Shown: one piece after another, positions 17,598 to 25,284 of the stretch | Position numbering within the stretch: the stretch's first letter is position 1 | How the letters are laid out: each line of letters begins with the position of its first letter | Assembly (NCBI GenBank): GCA_046758905.1 | Contig: JBHIBC010000001.1 | Location: 45,178-109,177 of the forward strand | Source: JBHIBC01 sp046758905 | GTDB taxonomy: Bacteria > Acidobacteriota > Polarisedimenticolia > Gp22-AA2 | Reading direction: 5' to 3' | DNA: 64,000 nt | The notes under the pieces: model-generated | Told to the model about the DNA's origin: nothing | Seen by the model: only the letters and a program-made list of their open reading frames with translations | The model's database searches: none | Program-made: the position numbers and the translations under genes

Positions 17598-17857
17598 GCA
17601 GCTTCACGGGCGGGTCGGCCTACGCCATGTCGCGCGACATCGCCGAGGGCCTCGTCCTGGTCAACGCCAACACCTTCCGGAAGTTCACCCCCGAGGAGAT
17701 GAAGCGGCTCGCCTTCGAGCTGGACCGGGTGCAGAAGGAGGTCCGGGCGGACCAGCCTGCGCAGGACGACACCCAGGCGATCCAGAAGAGGGGCCGCCGT
17801 CTCACCCGCGTCAGCCAGGCGATCTCCATCCTCAGGTCCGCGATGAGCCGGAGATGA
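17594..17857 (+). CDS. small conserved-looking hypothetical protein
   Basis: Not recognised. An 87-residue basic protein, coupled by ATGA overlaps to the cNMP/FHA gene before it and to trpS after it, which argues for real translation. Residues 10-50 contain AYAMSRDIAEGLVLVNANTF and KFTPEEMKRLAFELDRVQ, an amphipathic helical pattern. The C-terminus (QKRGRRLTRVSQAISIL) is strongly basic and could bind nucleic acid. No signal peptide or membrane segment. A regulatory partner of the FHA protein is possible, but only gene coupling supports it. Confidence 0.75.
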   Translation: MSSFTGGSAYAMSRDIAEGLVLVNANTFRKFTPEEMKRLAFELDRVQKEVRADQPAQDDTQAIQKRGRRLTRVSQAISILRSAMSRR

Positions 17858-18864
17858 GCGCGCCGAGTCGGCCCCGCGTCCTCTCCGGCTTCCGCCCGAC
17901 CGGCCCGATGCACATCGGGCACCTGGTCGGTGCGCTCGACAACTGGGTCAGGATGCAGGACAACCACGAGTGCTTCTTCGCCATCTGCGATTGGCACGCG
18001 CTCACCAGCGAATACGCCGACACGGCGCCGATCAAGGGCTACATCATCGACATGGCGATCGACTGGCTCGCGGCGGGGCTCGACCCCGAGCGCAGCACCC
18101 TGTTCGTGCAATCGCACGTCCCGCAGCACGCCGAGCTGCACCTCCTGCTGTCGATGATCGTGCCGGTGCCCTGGCTGGAGCGCGTGCCGACGTACAAGGA
18201 GCAGCAACAGCAGATGCAGGGGAAGGACCTGAGCAACTACGGTTTCTTGGGCTATCCGGTGCTGCAGACGGCCGACATCCTGGTCTATCGCGCCGACGTG
18301 GTCCCGGTGGGGGAGGACCAGCTGGCCCACCTCGAACTGTGCCGGGAGATCGCGCGGCGGTTCAACGCGCTTTACGGCCCGGTCTTCCCGGAGCCGCGGG
18401 CCCTCACCACCCGCACGCCGCGGCTTCCGGGGACCGACGGGCGCAAGATGAGCAAGTCGTACGGCAACGCCATCAATCTGGCCGACGACGCCGGGACGAT
18501 CCGCCGAAAGATCCTCACCATGATCACCGACCCGGCGCGGAAGCGTCGGCAGGATCCCGGGAACCCCGAGGTCTGTCCGGTGTTCGACTTCCACCGGGCG
18601 TTCAGCGGCGCGCGGACCATCGAGATGGTGAACGTGGAATGTCGCCGCGCCGGAATCGGCTGCGTGGAGTGCAAGGAAGCGCTGCTCGAGCACCTCGAGC
18701 CCATCCTGGCGCCGTTCCATGAGCGCCGGGCGGGGCTCCTCGAGGAGAGGGACCGGGTCGCCGCGATCCTGGAGGAGGGGGCGGAGAGGGCCCGAGCGGA
18801 GGCGAGCGCCACGATGCGCCGCGTGCGCGCCGCCATGAAGATCGATTCGGAGCCGAGGCGATGA
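17854..18864 (+). CDS. trpS: tryptophanyl-tRNA synthetase
   Basis: Class I aminoacyl-tRNA synthetase charging tRNA-Trp. The 336-residue length is typical of bacterial TrpRS. FRPTGPMHIGHLVGAL near residues 11-26 carries the HIGH motif and KMSKSYGNAI near 199-208 carries KMSKS. The conserved GEDQ (VPVGEDQLAHLEL) lies between them. The ATG at 17854 overlaps the preceding small gene and the stop overlaps scpA as ATGA, so it sits in the middle of a long coupled operon that also builds the condensin complex. Confidence 0.95.
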   Translation: MSAPSRPRVLSGFRPTGPMHIGHLVGALDNWVRMQDNHECFFAICDWHALTSEYADTAPIKGYIIDMAIDWLAAGLDPERSTLFVQSHVPQHAELHLLLSMIVPVPWLERVPTYKEQQQQMQGKDLSNYGFLGYPVLQTADILVYRADVVPVGEDQLAHLELCREIARRFNALYGPVFPEPRALTTRTPRLPGTDGRKMSKSYGNAINLADDAGTIRRKILTMITDPARKRRQDPGNPEVCPVFDFHRAFSGARTIEMVNVECRRAGIGCVECKEALLEHLEPILAPFHERRAGLLEERDRVAAILEEGAERARAEASATMRRVRAAMKIDSEPRR

Positions 18865-19655
18865 GCGCCGCCGATCCCGTTCTCGGGCCCGCCGTCGGGG
18901 ACCCCTTCCGGGTGCGGCTGACGGGCTTCGAGGGGCCGCTCGATCTCCTGCTTCACCTGGTGCGCAAGAGCGACATCGACATCACCGGCATCCCGATCCT
19001 GGAGATCGTGCGGCAGTACGACGCCTACGTCGCTCTGGCGAGGAGTCTCAGCCTGGAGGCGGCCGGGGAGTATCTGGTGCTCGCGGCCACGCTCGTCCAC
19101 CTCAAGTCCCGCCGCCTCCTGCCGACGGACCCCGCCGAGCCGGACCCGCTGGCCGACGAGGCCGCCCCGGACGCGGCCCTGCGGGCGGGCGTCGGGGAGG
19201 GTCTCGGCCGGGCCGCGGAGCACCTTCAGGAGCGGGAGGCGCTCATGGAGCTGGTCTACGCGCGGCCCGCCGACCGGGTCGCGGAGTACGCCGGGGAGGA
19301 GGGGCTCGAGGTCGACCTGTACGCGCTGCTGAAGGCCTTCCAGGAGATCCTCAAGCGCTCGCAGGCCGGCTCCGGCGAGCCGATCCGGCGCGAGCGGTTC
19401 TCGCTGGTCGAGCGCATCGACTGGCTGATCGAGAGGCTGCGCCGCGAGCGGCGCATATCCTTCCGGGACCTGTTCCGCGGAGGGCGGATGGACAGGCTGC
19501 TCTGCATCCTGACCTTCCTGGCGCTTCTGGAGGTCATGCGGCTGCAGGTGGCGCGCGCCTACCGGAGCCACCGCGAGTCGGAGATCCTCGTCGTCCTGTC
19601 GGGGGAGGCGGGGCAGGGACCGGAGCCGGCCCCGGAGGTCCGGACCCGTGTCTGA
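18861..19655 (+). CDS. scpA: segregation and condensation protein A
   Basis: Kleisin subunit of the SMC-ScpAB condensin that compacts and segregates the chromosome. The kleisin N-terminal signature FEGPLDLLLHLVRKSDIDI lies near residues 22-40, followed by the YLVLAATLVHLKSRRLLP helix near 72-89. The C-terminal winged-helix region that binds the SMC head includes RRISFRDLFRG near residue 196. The 264-residue length is normal. The gene overlaps trpS by ATGA and scpB by eight bases. The smc gene itself is not in the window. Confidence 0.94.
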   Translation: MSAADPVLGPAVGDPFRVRLTGFEGPLDLLLHLVRKSDIDITGIPILEIVRQYDAYVALARSLSLEAAGEYLVLAATLVHLKSRRLLPTDPAEPDPLADEAAPDAALRAGVGEGLGRAAEHLQEREALMELVYARPADRVAEYAGEEGLEVDLYALLKAFQEILKRSQAGSGEPIRRERFSLVERIDWLIERLRRERRISFRDLFRGGRMDRLLCILTFLALLEVMRLQVARAYRSHRESEILVVLSGEAGQGPEPAPEVRTRV

Positions 19656-20322
19656 TCCCTTCGTCCCGCCCGACCCGGGCGCCATGCGCGCCGTCGTGGA
19701 GGCGCTCGTCTTCGCGGCGGAGGAGCCGCTGACCGTGTCGGAGCTGAGCGAGCTCTTCCCGGACAGGAGCCGCGACGAGCTGGAGGCGGTCCTGGCGGAG
19801 GTCAGCGCCGCGTGCGAGGCGGGCGACCGCGGGCTTCAGGTCGTGCGCGTCGCCGGGGGCTACTCCATGACCACCAAGCCGGCGCACGGGAGCTGGGTGC
19901 GCGCCCTCTTCCGCTCGCGCAACCGGCGGCGGCTCTCGAGCGCGGCGCTCGAGACCCTCGCCATCGTGGCCTACCGCCAGCCGATCACGACCCCGGAGAT
20001 CCAGGCCCTGAGGGGAACGGATCCCAGCGGCGTGCTGCAGACCCTCCTCGACCGGAAGCTCGTGCGGGTGATGGGCCGGAAGAGGGTCGTGGGGAAGCCG
20101 ATCCTGTACGGCACGACCCGCGAGTTCCTGGCGCATTTCGGCCTCAACTCGCTCGAGGACCTGCCCTGCATGGAGGATTTCGGTCATGTGGTCGCGGCGA
20201 GACAGCCGGCGGGCGAGACGGCTCCGTCGACGGGCCTGTTCCGGTGTGACGACGGCTCTCGGGCCGGGGAGACGAACGGTGAAGGGCGGGACGAGGGCGA
20301 GCGCCCCCCGGGCGGGGCCTGA
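19648..20322 (+). CDS. scpB: segregation and condensation protein B
   Basis: Partner of ScpA in the SMC condensin, a dimeric protein of tandem winged helices. AVVEALVFAAEEPLTVSELSE near residues 6-26 is the first winged helix and SSAALETLAIVAYRQPIT near residues 97-114 with GTDPSGVLQTLLDRKLV is the second. The GRPILYGTT-like segment (KPILYGTTREFLAHFGL) is the usual C-terminal ScpB end; a further 45 residues of low-complexity tail follow. It starts inside the scpA 3' end and overlaps the pseudouridine synthase start, consistent with tight coupling. Confidence 0.94.
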   Translation: MSDPFVPPDPGAMRAVVEALVFAAEEPLTVSELSELFPDRSRDELEAVLAEVSAACEAGDRGLQVVRVAGGYSMTTKPAHGSWVRALFRSRNRRRLSSAALETLAIVAYRQPITTPEIQALRGTDPSGVLQTLLDRKLVRVMGRKRVVGKPILYGTTREFLAHFGLNSLEDLPCMEDFGHVVAARQPAGETAPSTGLFRCDDGSRAGETNGEGRDEGERPPGGA

Positions 20323-21046
20323 AGGGGCGGCCGCGACCCGGCTGCACAAGTACCTGGCCGAGGCGGGTGTGGCCTCGCGCCGCGAGGCGGAGGCGATGAT
20401 CCGCGACGGCCGCGTGGAGGTCAACGGCATGGTCGTGACGCGCCTGGGCACGCACGTGGACCCGGGGAGCGACGCCGTGCGCGTCGACGGCCGCAGGATC
20501 GGCGCGGCCCGGCCGCGCCTCTATTACCTGCTCAACAAGCCGAGGGGGTTCATCACGACCGTATCCGACCCGCAGGGGCGTCCCACCGTCCTGGAGCTGC
20601 TGCGGGGGGTGCGCGACAGGGTGTTCCCCGTGGGCCGTCTCGACCGGGGGAGCGAGGGCCTGCTGATCCTGACCAACGACGGCGAGCTGGCGCACGGCCT
20701 CACCCATCCCGGGAATCACGTCCCCAGGGTCTACCGGGTCAAGGTCAGCGGGCGGGTGCCGCGCTCGGCGCTCGAGAGGGTCCGGCGGGGGCTGTTCCTG
20801 GACGGGCGCCGGACCCTGCCGGCGCGCGTCCACCGCATCTCCACGCAGTCCAACACCTGGCTGCGGGTCACCCTCTACGAGGGCAGGCGGAACCAGATCC
20901 GGAGAGTGTTCGAGCGCCTAGGTCACCCGGTGCTCAAGCTGCGCCGGATCGCCCTCGGGCCGATCTCGGATCCCTCCCTCCGGCCCGGGCAGTGCCGCGC
21001 CCTGCTGCCGGAGGAGGTACGACGCCTGCGCGAGGCATCCACGTGA
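20279..21046 (+). CDS. rluB: 23S rRNA pseudouridine synthase, RluB/RsuA family
   Basis: Converts a specific uridine of rRNA to pseudouridine. An N-terminal S4 RNA-binding domain (RLHKYLAEAGVASRREAEAM, near residues 21-40) precedes the RsuA/RluB catalytic core with the active-site Asp in GRLDRGSEGLLILTNDGEL near 120. LNKPRGFITT near 87 is the usual second motif. The open frame extends upstream into scpB, but the GTG at 20279 preceded by GGGGAG gives 255 residues and a normal N-terminus. RluB is favoured over RsuA because of the scpA-scpB-rluB order seen in many bacteria; the exact target base is inferred. The stop overlaps the hisC start as GTGA. Confidence 0.9.
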   Translation: MKGGTRASAPRAGPEGAAATRLHKYLAEAGVASRREAEAMIRDGRVEVNGMVVTRLGTHVDPGSDAVRVDGRRIGAARPRLYYLLNKPRGFITTVSDPQGRPTVLELLRGVRDRVFPVGRLDRGSEGLLILTNDGELAHGLTHPGNHVPRVYRVKVSGRVPRSALERVRRGLFLDGRRTLPARVHRISTQSNTWLRVTLYEGRRNQIRRVFERLGHPVLKLRRIALGPISDPSLRPGQCRALLPEEVRRLREAST

Positions 21047-22170
21047 CGGTCCGCATCCCGGATCACATCCGCCGGATCGGCCCGTACGTGGCCGGCAAGC
21101 CGATCGAGGTGGCCGAGCGGCAGGTCGGCCTCAAGGGGATGATCAAGCTGGCGAGCAACGAGAATCCGCTCGGGCCGTCCCCGAGGGCCGTCGAGGCGAT
21201 CCGCCGGGCGGCCACGGACGTCCACCGGTACCCGGACAGCAGCGGGGAGACACTGCGCCGGGCCCTGGCCGAGCGCCTGGGAGTCCCCTTGGGCCGGATC
21301 GTGCTGGGGAACGGATCGACCGAGATCGTCGAGCTGCTCGCGAAGGCCTTTCTGCTCGGCGGAGGGAGCGCCGTGGCGGCCACCGGCGCGTTCATCATGT
21401 ACGGGATCGCGGTGCGCGCCATGGGGGCCCGCCTGACCCTGGTGCCGCTGAAGGGCGACCGGCACGACCTCGAGGCCATGGCGGCGGCCTGCGACCCGAG
21501 CACGGCGCTGGTCTACGTCGGCAACCCCAACAACCCCACCGGCACGTACGTGACGCGCCAGCAGATGCGGGCCTACTTCGACCGCGTGCCGGAGGGGGTC
21601 CTCACGGTGCTGGACGAGGCGTATCGCGACTACGTCCTGGAGGAGGACTACGCCGACGGCATGGAGTTCCTCCGCTCGGGGCGCAGCGTCGTCCTGCTGC
21701 GAACCTTCTCGAAGATCCACGGTCTGGCCGGCCTCCGGATCGGGTACGCGGTCACGGAGGAACGCGTGGCCGAGGCGCTTCAGGCGGTGCGCTCGCCGTT
21801 CAACACCTCGGTGGTCGCCCAGATGGCGGCCCTGGCGGCCCTCGATGACGGCGAGCACGTGGTCCGTTCGCGGGAGGCGAACGCGCGGGAGGTCCGTTTC
21901 CTCCAGGGCGAGCTGGCCCGCCGCGGGGTCGAGTTCGTCCCCAGCGCCGCCAACTTCCTTCTGGTGCGACCCGGCATCCCGGGGGAGGAGCTCCACCAGA
22001 GGCTCCTGCGGCACGGGGTGATCGTGCGGCCGCTGGAGGCGTACGGCCTGCCGGACGCGGTGCGGGTGACGGCCGGGACCCGTCCGGAGAACCTCCGCTT
22101 CCTCGAGGCGCTCGACCGGAGCCTCGGCGAGCCGGAGCCGGCCGGCGGCGGCCGCCCCGGGTCTTCGTAA
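21043..22170 (+). CDS. hisC: histidinol-phosphate aminotransferase
   Basis: PLP-dependent fold type I aminotransferase of histidine synthesis, converting imidazole-acetol phosphate to histidinol phosphate. IKLASNENPLGPSPRAVEA near residue 29 is the typical HisC N-terminus. Further motifs are YVGNPNNPTGTY near 158, DEAYRDYV near 192, the PLP lysine in RTFSKIHGLAGLRIGY near 222-237 and the C-terminal VRVTAGTRPEN. The GTG at 21043 overlaps the rluB stop and gives 375 residues. No other his gene is near, so a broader role on aromatic amino acids is possible. It is the last gene before the rpsA promoter. Confidence 0.92.
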   Translation: MTVRIPDHIRRIGPYVAGKPIEVAERQVGLKGMIKLASNENPLGPSPRAVEAIRRAATDVHRYPDSSGETLRRALAERLGVPLGRIVLGNGSTEIVELLAKAFLLGGGSAVAATGAFIMYGIAVRAMGARLTLVPLKGDRHDLEAMAAACDPSTALVYVGNPNNPTGTYVTRQQMRAYFDRVPEGVLTVLDEAYRDYVLEEDYADGMEFLRSGRSVVLLRTFSKIHGLAGLRIGYAVTEERVAEALQAVRSPFNTSVVAQMAALAALDDGEHVVRSREANAREVRFLQGELARRGVEFVPSAANFLLVRPGIPGEELHQRLLRHGVIVRPLEAYGLPDAVRVTAGTRPENLRFLEALDRSLGEPEPAGGGRPGSS

Positions 22171-22195
22171 TCCAATGAAAATAAAGTTTTTCCAC

Positions 22196-22225
22196 TTGAC
22201 AGGCGGGGGGGCGGGCCCGTATAGT
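22196..22225 (+). promoter_or_regulatory. strong promoter of rpsA with an AT-rich upstream element
   Basis: TTGACA at 22196-22201, 18 bases, TATAGT at 22220-22225. The 24 bases before the -35 (22172-22195) are strikingly A/T-rich for this genome and resemble an UP element. This fits a ribosomal protein gene. Confidence 0.8.
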
Positions 22226-22231
22226 AAGCCC

Positions 22232-22443
22232 ATCCTGCCAGTGATGCCTGCCTCCTCGATGGATGTCACGCGACGGAAGGCTGCGCATTGCACCGGGGGC
22301 GGGACGGACGCGGAGCCTGTCCAGGCCCGCACCTCAGGTCGAGGTCGATCGCGCGACCGCCTGCAGCGGCTCGCACGGCTGGACCACGGGCGCCGGAGCC
22401 CCGACGGCCCGAGACACCACGAGACAAGGAGGTCGCACGCCGC
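22232..22443 (+). promoter_or_regulatory. long untranslated leader of rpsA
   Basis: About 210 bases lie between the predicted transcript start and the rpsA ATG, by far the longest leader in the window. It holds inverted repeats such as GTCCAG and CTGGAC about 60 bases apart. It ends with AAGGAGGT (22426-22433), a full anti-SD match ten bases before the ATG. No convincing coding frame is present. S1 is known to repress its own translation in E. coli; a comparable control here is inference. Confidence 0.5.
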
Positions 22444-24300
22444 ATGGATGTACAGAAGATGAAGGATGATCCCACCCCGGGACAGCTCGAGACCCGCCCG
22501 CAGAGGCTGTCCTCCTCTCCCAGGTCGAAAAGACGCGAACCGCTCCGGCCGCTGAAAGGCGTGGACGCGGAGTTCAGCGAGCAGGAGTACCGGCAGCTGA
22601 TGGAGATGTACGACCAGTCGCTCCGGACGCTGGCGGAGGGGGAGGTCGTGCGCGGGCGGGTCCTGCGCGTCAGCGGGAGCGACGTGGTGGTCGACGTGGG
22701 CTACAAGTCGGAGGGGATCATCGACATCGACGAGTTCCTCGGCCCGGACGGGAAGCCGCGCGTCGAGGTCGGGGACGAGGTGGACGTCCTCCTCGAGAAG
22801 ACCGAGAACAAGGACGGGTACGTGGTCCTCTCGAAAGAGAAGGCCGAGAGGATGAAGATCTGGGAGGAGGTCGAGCGCGCCTACGCCGACGGCCGGCCGG
22901 TCACCGGGATCGTCAAGGAGCGCATCAAGGGCGGCTTGTCGGTGGACATCGGGGTCCGCGCCTTCCTGCCCGGATCGCTCGTCGACCTCAGGCCCGTGCG
23001 GAACCTCGACGCCATGAAGGGGAGAGAGTTCCAGATGCGGGTCATCAAGGTGAACCGGAAGCGGGGCAACATCGTGCTGTCCCGCAAGGCGGTGCTCGAG
23101 GAGGAGAACGCGCAGAAGAAGCGTGAGACCCTCGAGGCGCTTGCCGAGGGGAAGGTGATCCGGGGCACGGTCAAGAACATCACCGAGTACGGGGCGTTCA
23201 TCGACCTCGGCGGGCTCGACGGCCTGCTGCACAAGACCGACATGTCCTGGGGCAGGGTGAACCACCCCTCCGAGCTGTTCAACGTGGGGGACGAGGTCGA
23301 GGTCGTGGTCCTCAAGTTCGACCCCGAGAAGGAGCGCGTCTCGCTGGGATACAAGCAGCGCTCGGAGGATCCGTGGGAGAGCGTCGAGGACAAGTACCCG
23401 CGGGAGTCCCGCGTCCGGGGCAGGGTGGTCAGCCTGACCGACTACGGCGCCTTCATCGAGCTGGAGCCGGGCGTCGAGGGGCTGATCCACGTCTCGGAGA
23501 TGTCGTGGACGAAGCGGGTCAAGCACCCCTCGAAGGTGCTGGCGGTGGCGGACACCGTCGAGGCGGTGGTGCTGGACGTCGACCGGGCCGCCCGGCGTCT
23601 GTCCCTAGGCCTCAGGCAGACCGAGCCGAACCCGTGGCAGGTGATCGGCGAGAGGTACCACGAGGGGGACCGCATCACCGGAACGGTCCGCAACCTGACC
23701 GACTTCGGCGCCTTCATCGAGGTCGAGGAGGGCATCGACGGCCTCGTGCACATCTCGGACATGTCCTGGACCAAGCGGCTCCGGCACCCCTCGGAGATGT
23801 TCAAGAAGGGCGACGAGGTGGAGGCCGTCATCCTGAAGATCGACTCGGAGAACCAGCGGCTCTCGCTGGGGGTCAAGCAGCTGCAGCCGAACATCTGGGA
23901 GGAGTTCTTCAAGACCCACGCGATCGGCGACCGGCTCACGGGCCGGGTGGTCCGGCTGACCGACTTCGGCGCCTTCATCGAGCTGCAGGAGGGGATCGAG
24001 GGCCTGATCCACGTGTCCGAGATCGCCGAGGAACGGGTCGAGAAGCCGTCCGACAGGCTGCGGGTCGGCGACGCCGTGACCGCCAAGATCATCAAGATGG
24101 ACATCGCCGAGCAGAAGATCGGTCTGTCGATCAAGGGGGCCCTGCTGGACGAGAGCCGGGAGGATATGGAGAGCTACCTTCGGGACCAGGGCAGGGCGGG
24201 GATCAATCTGGGAGACGTCATGGAGCGCGCCGGGGGACGCAGGCGCGAGGAGAAGCGACGCCGCGACAAGGACTCATACGGGCACGACGAGGAGGAGTAG
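22444..24300 (+). CDS. rpsA: 30S ribosomal protein S1
   Basis: Brings mRNA to the 30S subunit. The 618-residue protein contains six S1 (OB-fold) repeats from about residue 60. The first two (near 66 and 151) are divergent; the last four carry the typical G-x-V-x-x-x-T-x-Y/F-G-A-F pattern, for example VKNITEYGAFIDLGGLDGL, VVSLTDYGAFIELEPGVEGL and VRNLTDFGAFIEVEEGIDGL. The basic, Glu/Asp-rich tail ends GHDEEE. The open frame extends upstream, but the ATG at 22444 with a perfect SD is the clear start; the 60-residue N-terminal extension (MDVQKMKDDPTPG onward) is longer than in E. coli. It is followed by an IHF-like gene, the same order as in many Proteobacteria. Confidence 0.95.
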   Translation: MDVQKMKDDPTPGQLETRPQRLSSSPRSKRREPLRPLKGVDAEFSEQEYRQLMEMYDQSLRTLAEGEVVRGRVLRVSGSDVVVDVGYKSEGIIDIDEFLGPDGKPRVEVGDEVDVLLEKTENKDGYVVLSKEKAERMKIWEEVERAYADGRPVTGIVKERIKGGLSVDIGVRAFLPGSLVDLRPVRNLDAMKGREFQMRVIKVNRKRGNIVLSRKAVLEEENAQKKRETLEALAEGKVIRGTVKNITEYGAFIDLGGLDGLLHKTDMSWGRVNHPSELFNVGDEVEVVVLKFDPEKERVSLGYKQRSEDPWESVEDKYPRESRVRGRVVSLTDYGAFIELEPGVEGLIHVSEMSWTKRVKHPSKVLAVADTVEAVVLDVDRAARRLSLGLRQTEPNPWQVIGERYHEGDRITGTVRNLTDFGAFIEVEEGIDGLVHISDMSWTKRLRHPSEMFKKGDEVEAVILKIDSENQRLSLGVKQLQPNIWEEFFKTHAIGDRLTGRVVRLTDFGAFIELQEGIEGLIHVSEIAEERVEKPSDRLRVGDAVTAKIIKMDIAEQKIGLSIKGALLDESREDMESYLRDQGRAGINLGDVMERAGGRRREEKRRRDKDSYGHDEEE

Positions 24301-24357
24301 GCGAGCCCAAGGGATCCCGAGCCGCCGCAAGCCGGCGGCGCGGAGCGAGAGGCGTTC

Positions 24358-24690
24358 ATGACCAAGGCCGAGCTAGTGGAAGAGGTGGCCCGCGTTTCCG
24401 AACTGACGAAGAAGCACTCCGAGATCATCGTCAACACCGTCTTCGACTCGATCGTGTCCGCGCTTCGGAACGACGAGAAGATCGAGCTCCGGGGGTTCGG
24501 GAGCTTCCGTATCCGGCAGCGCCGCTCCCGCCAGGGACGCAATCCGAAGACCGGCGACAAGGTGGACGTTCCGGCGAAACGCATCCCGTACTTCAAGCCG
24601 GGCAAGGAGCTCAAGGAGCTGATCAACTCCTCGGCGCCCGCGTCCGCGCGTGCCGGCTCGGCGGCCTCGACGTCCGGCTCGGAGCCCTGA
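24358..24690 (+). CDS. HU/IHF-family DNA-binding protein, IHF-beta-like
   Basis: Second DNA-bending protein of the HU/IHF family in the window. The first 90 residues are a complete domain: MTKAELVEEVARVSELTKKH, EKIELRGFGSFRIRQR near 41-56 and the arm GRNPKTGDKVDVPAKRIPYF with the intercalating Pro. The last 20 residues are an Ala/Ser-rich tail absent from typical IHF. Position directly after rpsA is that of ihfB in Proteobacteria. It may pair with the product at 6802-7071 or act as a homodimer. It is 57 bases downstream of rpsA and probably co-transcribed. Confidence 0.93.
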   Translation: MTKAELVEEVARVSELTKKHSEIIVNTVFDSIVSALRNDEKIELRGFGSFRIRQRRSRQGRNPKTGDKVDVPAKRIPYFKPGKELKELINSSAPASARAGSAASTSGSEP

Positions 24691-24732
24691 TCCGGCCGAC
24701 GTGCCCGAGGCCATTCCACCGACGGGCCCAGC

Positions 24733-25284
24733 ATGCAACGCCTGTTCAGCCCATGGCGCCTGCGCTACATCACCTCGGCGCGCCGCGACCGGGACGGCTG
24801 CGTCTTCTGCCGCGCCTTCCGGGGCCGCCGCGACCGGGAGAACCTGGTCCTCTACCGGGGGCGGCGCAACTTCGTCATTCTCAACAAGTACCCATATAAT
24901 AACGGCCACCTGATGATCGTGCCGAACGGCCACCTGCCGCGCCTCGAGCAGGCCTCGGCCGATCACCTGGAGGAGATGATGGGCCTGGTCATCCGCTGCG
25001 AGCGGGCGCTGCGGGCCGCCTACCGACCGACCGGGATCAACCTCGGAATGAATCTCGGTACCAGCGCCGGCGCCGGCATCCACGGGCACTATCACCTGCA
25101 CCTGGTGCCGCGCTGGGACGGGGACACCAATTTCATGACGGTCGTCCACGGGACCCGCGTGATCCCCGAGTCGCTGTCCCGGACCTACAAGCGGCTCAGG
25201 CCCCTGCTCGCCGGCCGGCGTTCGTCCGGCCGGCCGCGGGGAGGACCATCCCGCCGCCGGCGGGGCGGGAAGGGGAGCGGGTGA
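24733..25284 (+). CDS. HIT-family hydrolase (Ap4A phosphorylase-like)
   Basis: Histidine-triad nucleotide hydrolase or transferase of 183 residues. The catalytic triad HGHYHLHLVPRW lies near residues 117-128 with the nucleophilic His in the middle of the H-x-H-x-H. CVFC near residue 22 and the matching downstream His form a probable zinc site, as in the Ap4A-phosphorylase branch. NKYPYNNGHLMIVP near 51 is the usual second motif. The C-terminal 30 residues are Arg/Gly-rich and probably disordered. The stop overlaps miaB as ATGA. Likely substrates are diadenosine polyphosphates or AMP-lysine adducts; the true one is unknown. Confidence 0.88.
   Translation: MQRLFSPWRLRYITSARRDRDGCVFCRAFRGRRDRENLVLYRGRRNFVILNKYPYNNGHLMIVPNGHLPRLEQASADHLEEMMGLVIRCERALRAAYRPTGINLGMNLGTSAGAGIHGHYHLHLVPRWDGDTNFMTVVHGTRVIPESLSRTYKRLRPLLAGRRSSGRPRGGPSRRRRGGKGSG

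Noticed and set aside
20923..23526. 867-codon open frame on the minus strand opposite rluB, hisC and rpsA
   Set aside because: It lies opposite three clear genes, has the Arg/Asp/Val/Leu/Pro-rich composition of an antisense frame in GC-rich DNA, and shows no domain.
24895..24900. TATAAT inside the HIT gene
   Set aside because: It encodes part of the conserved KYPYNNGH motif and has no -35 partner; it is explained by coding sequence.
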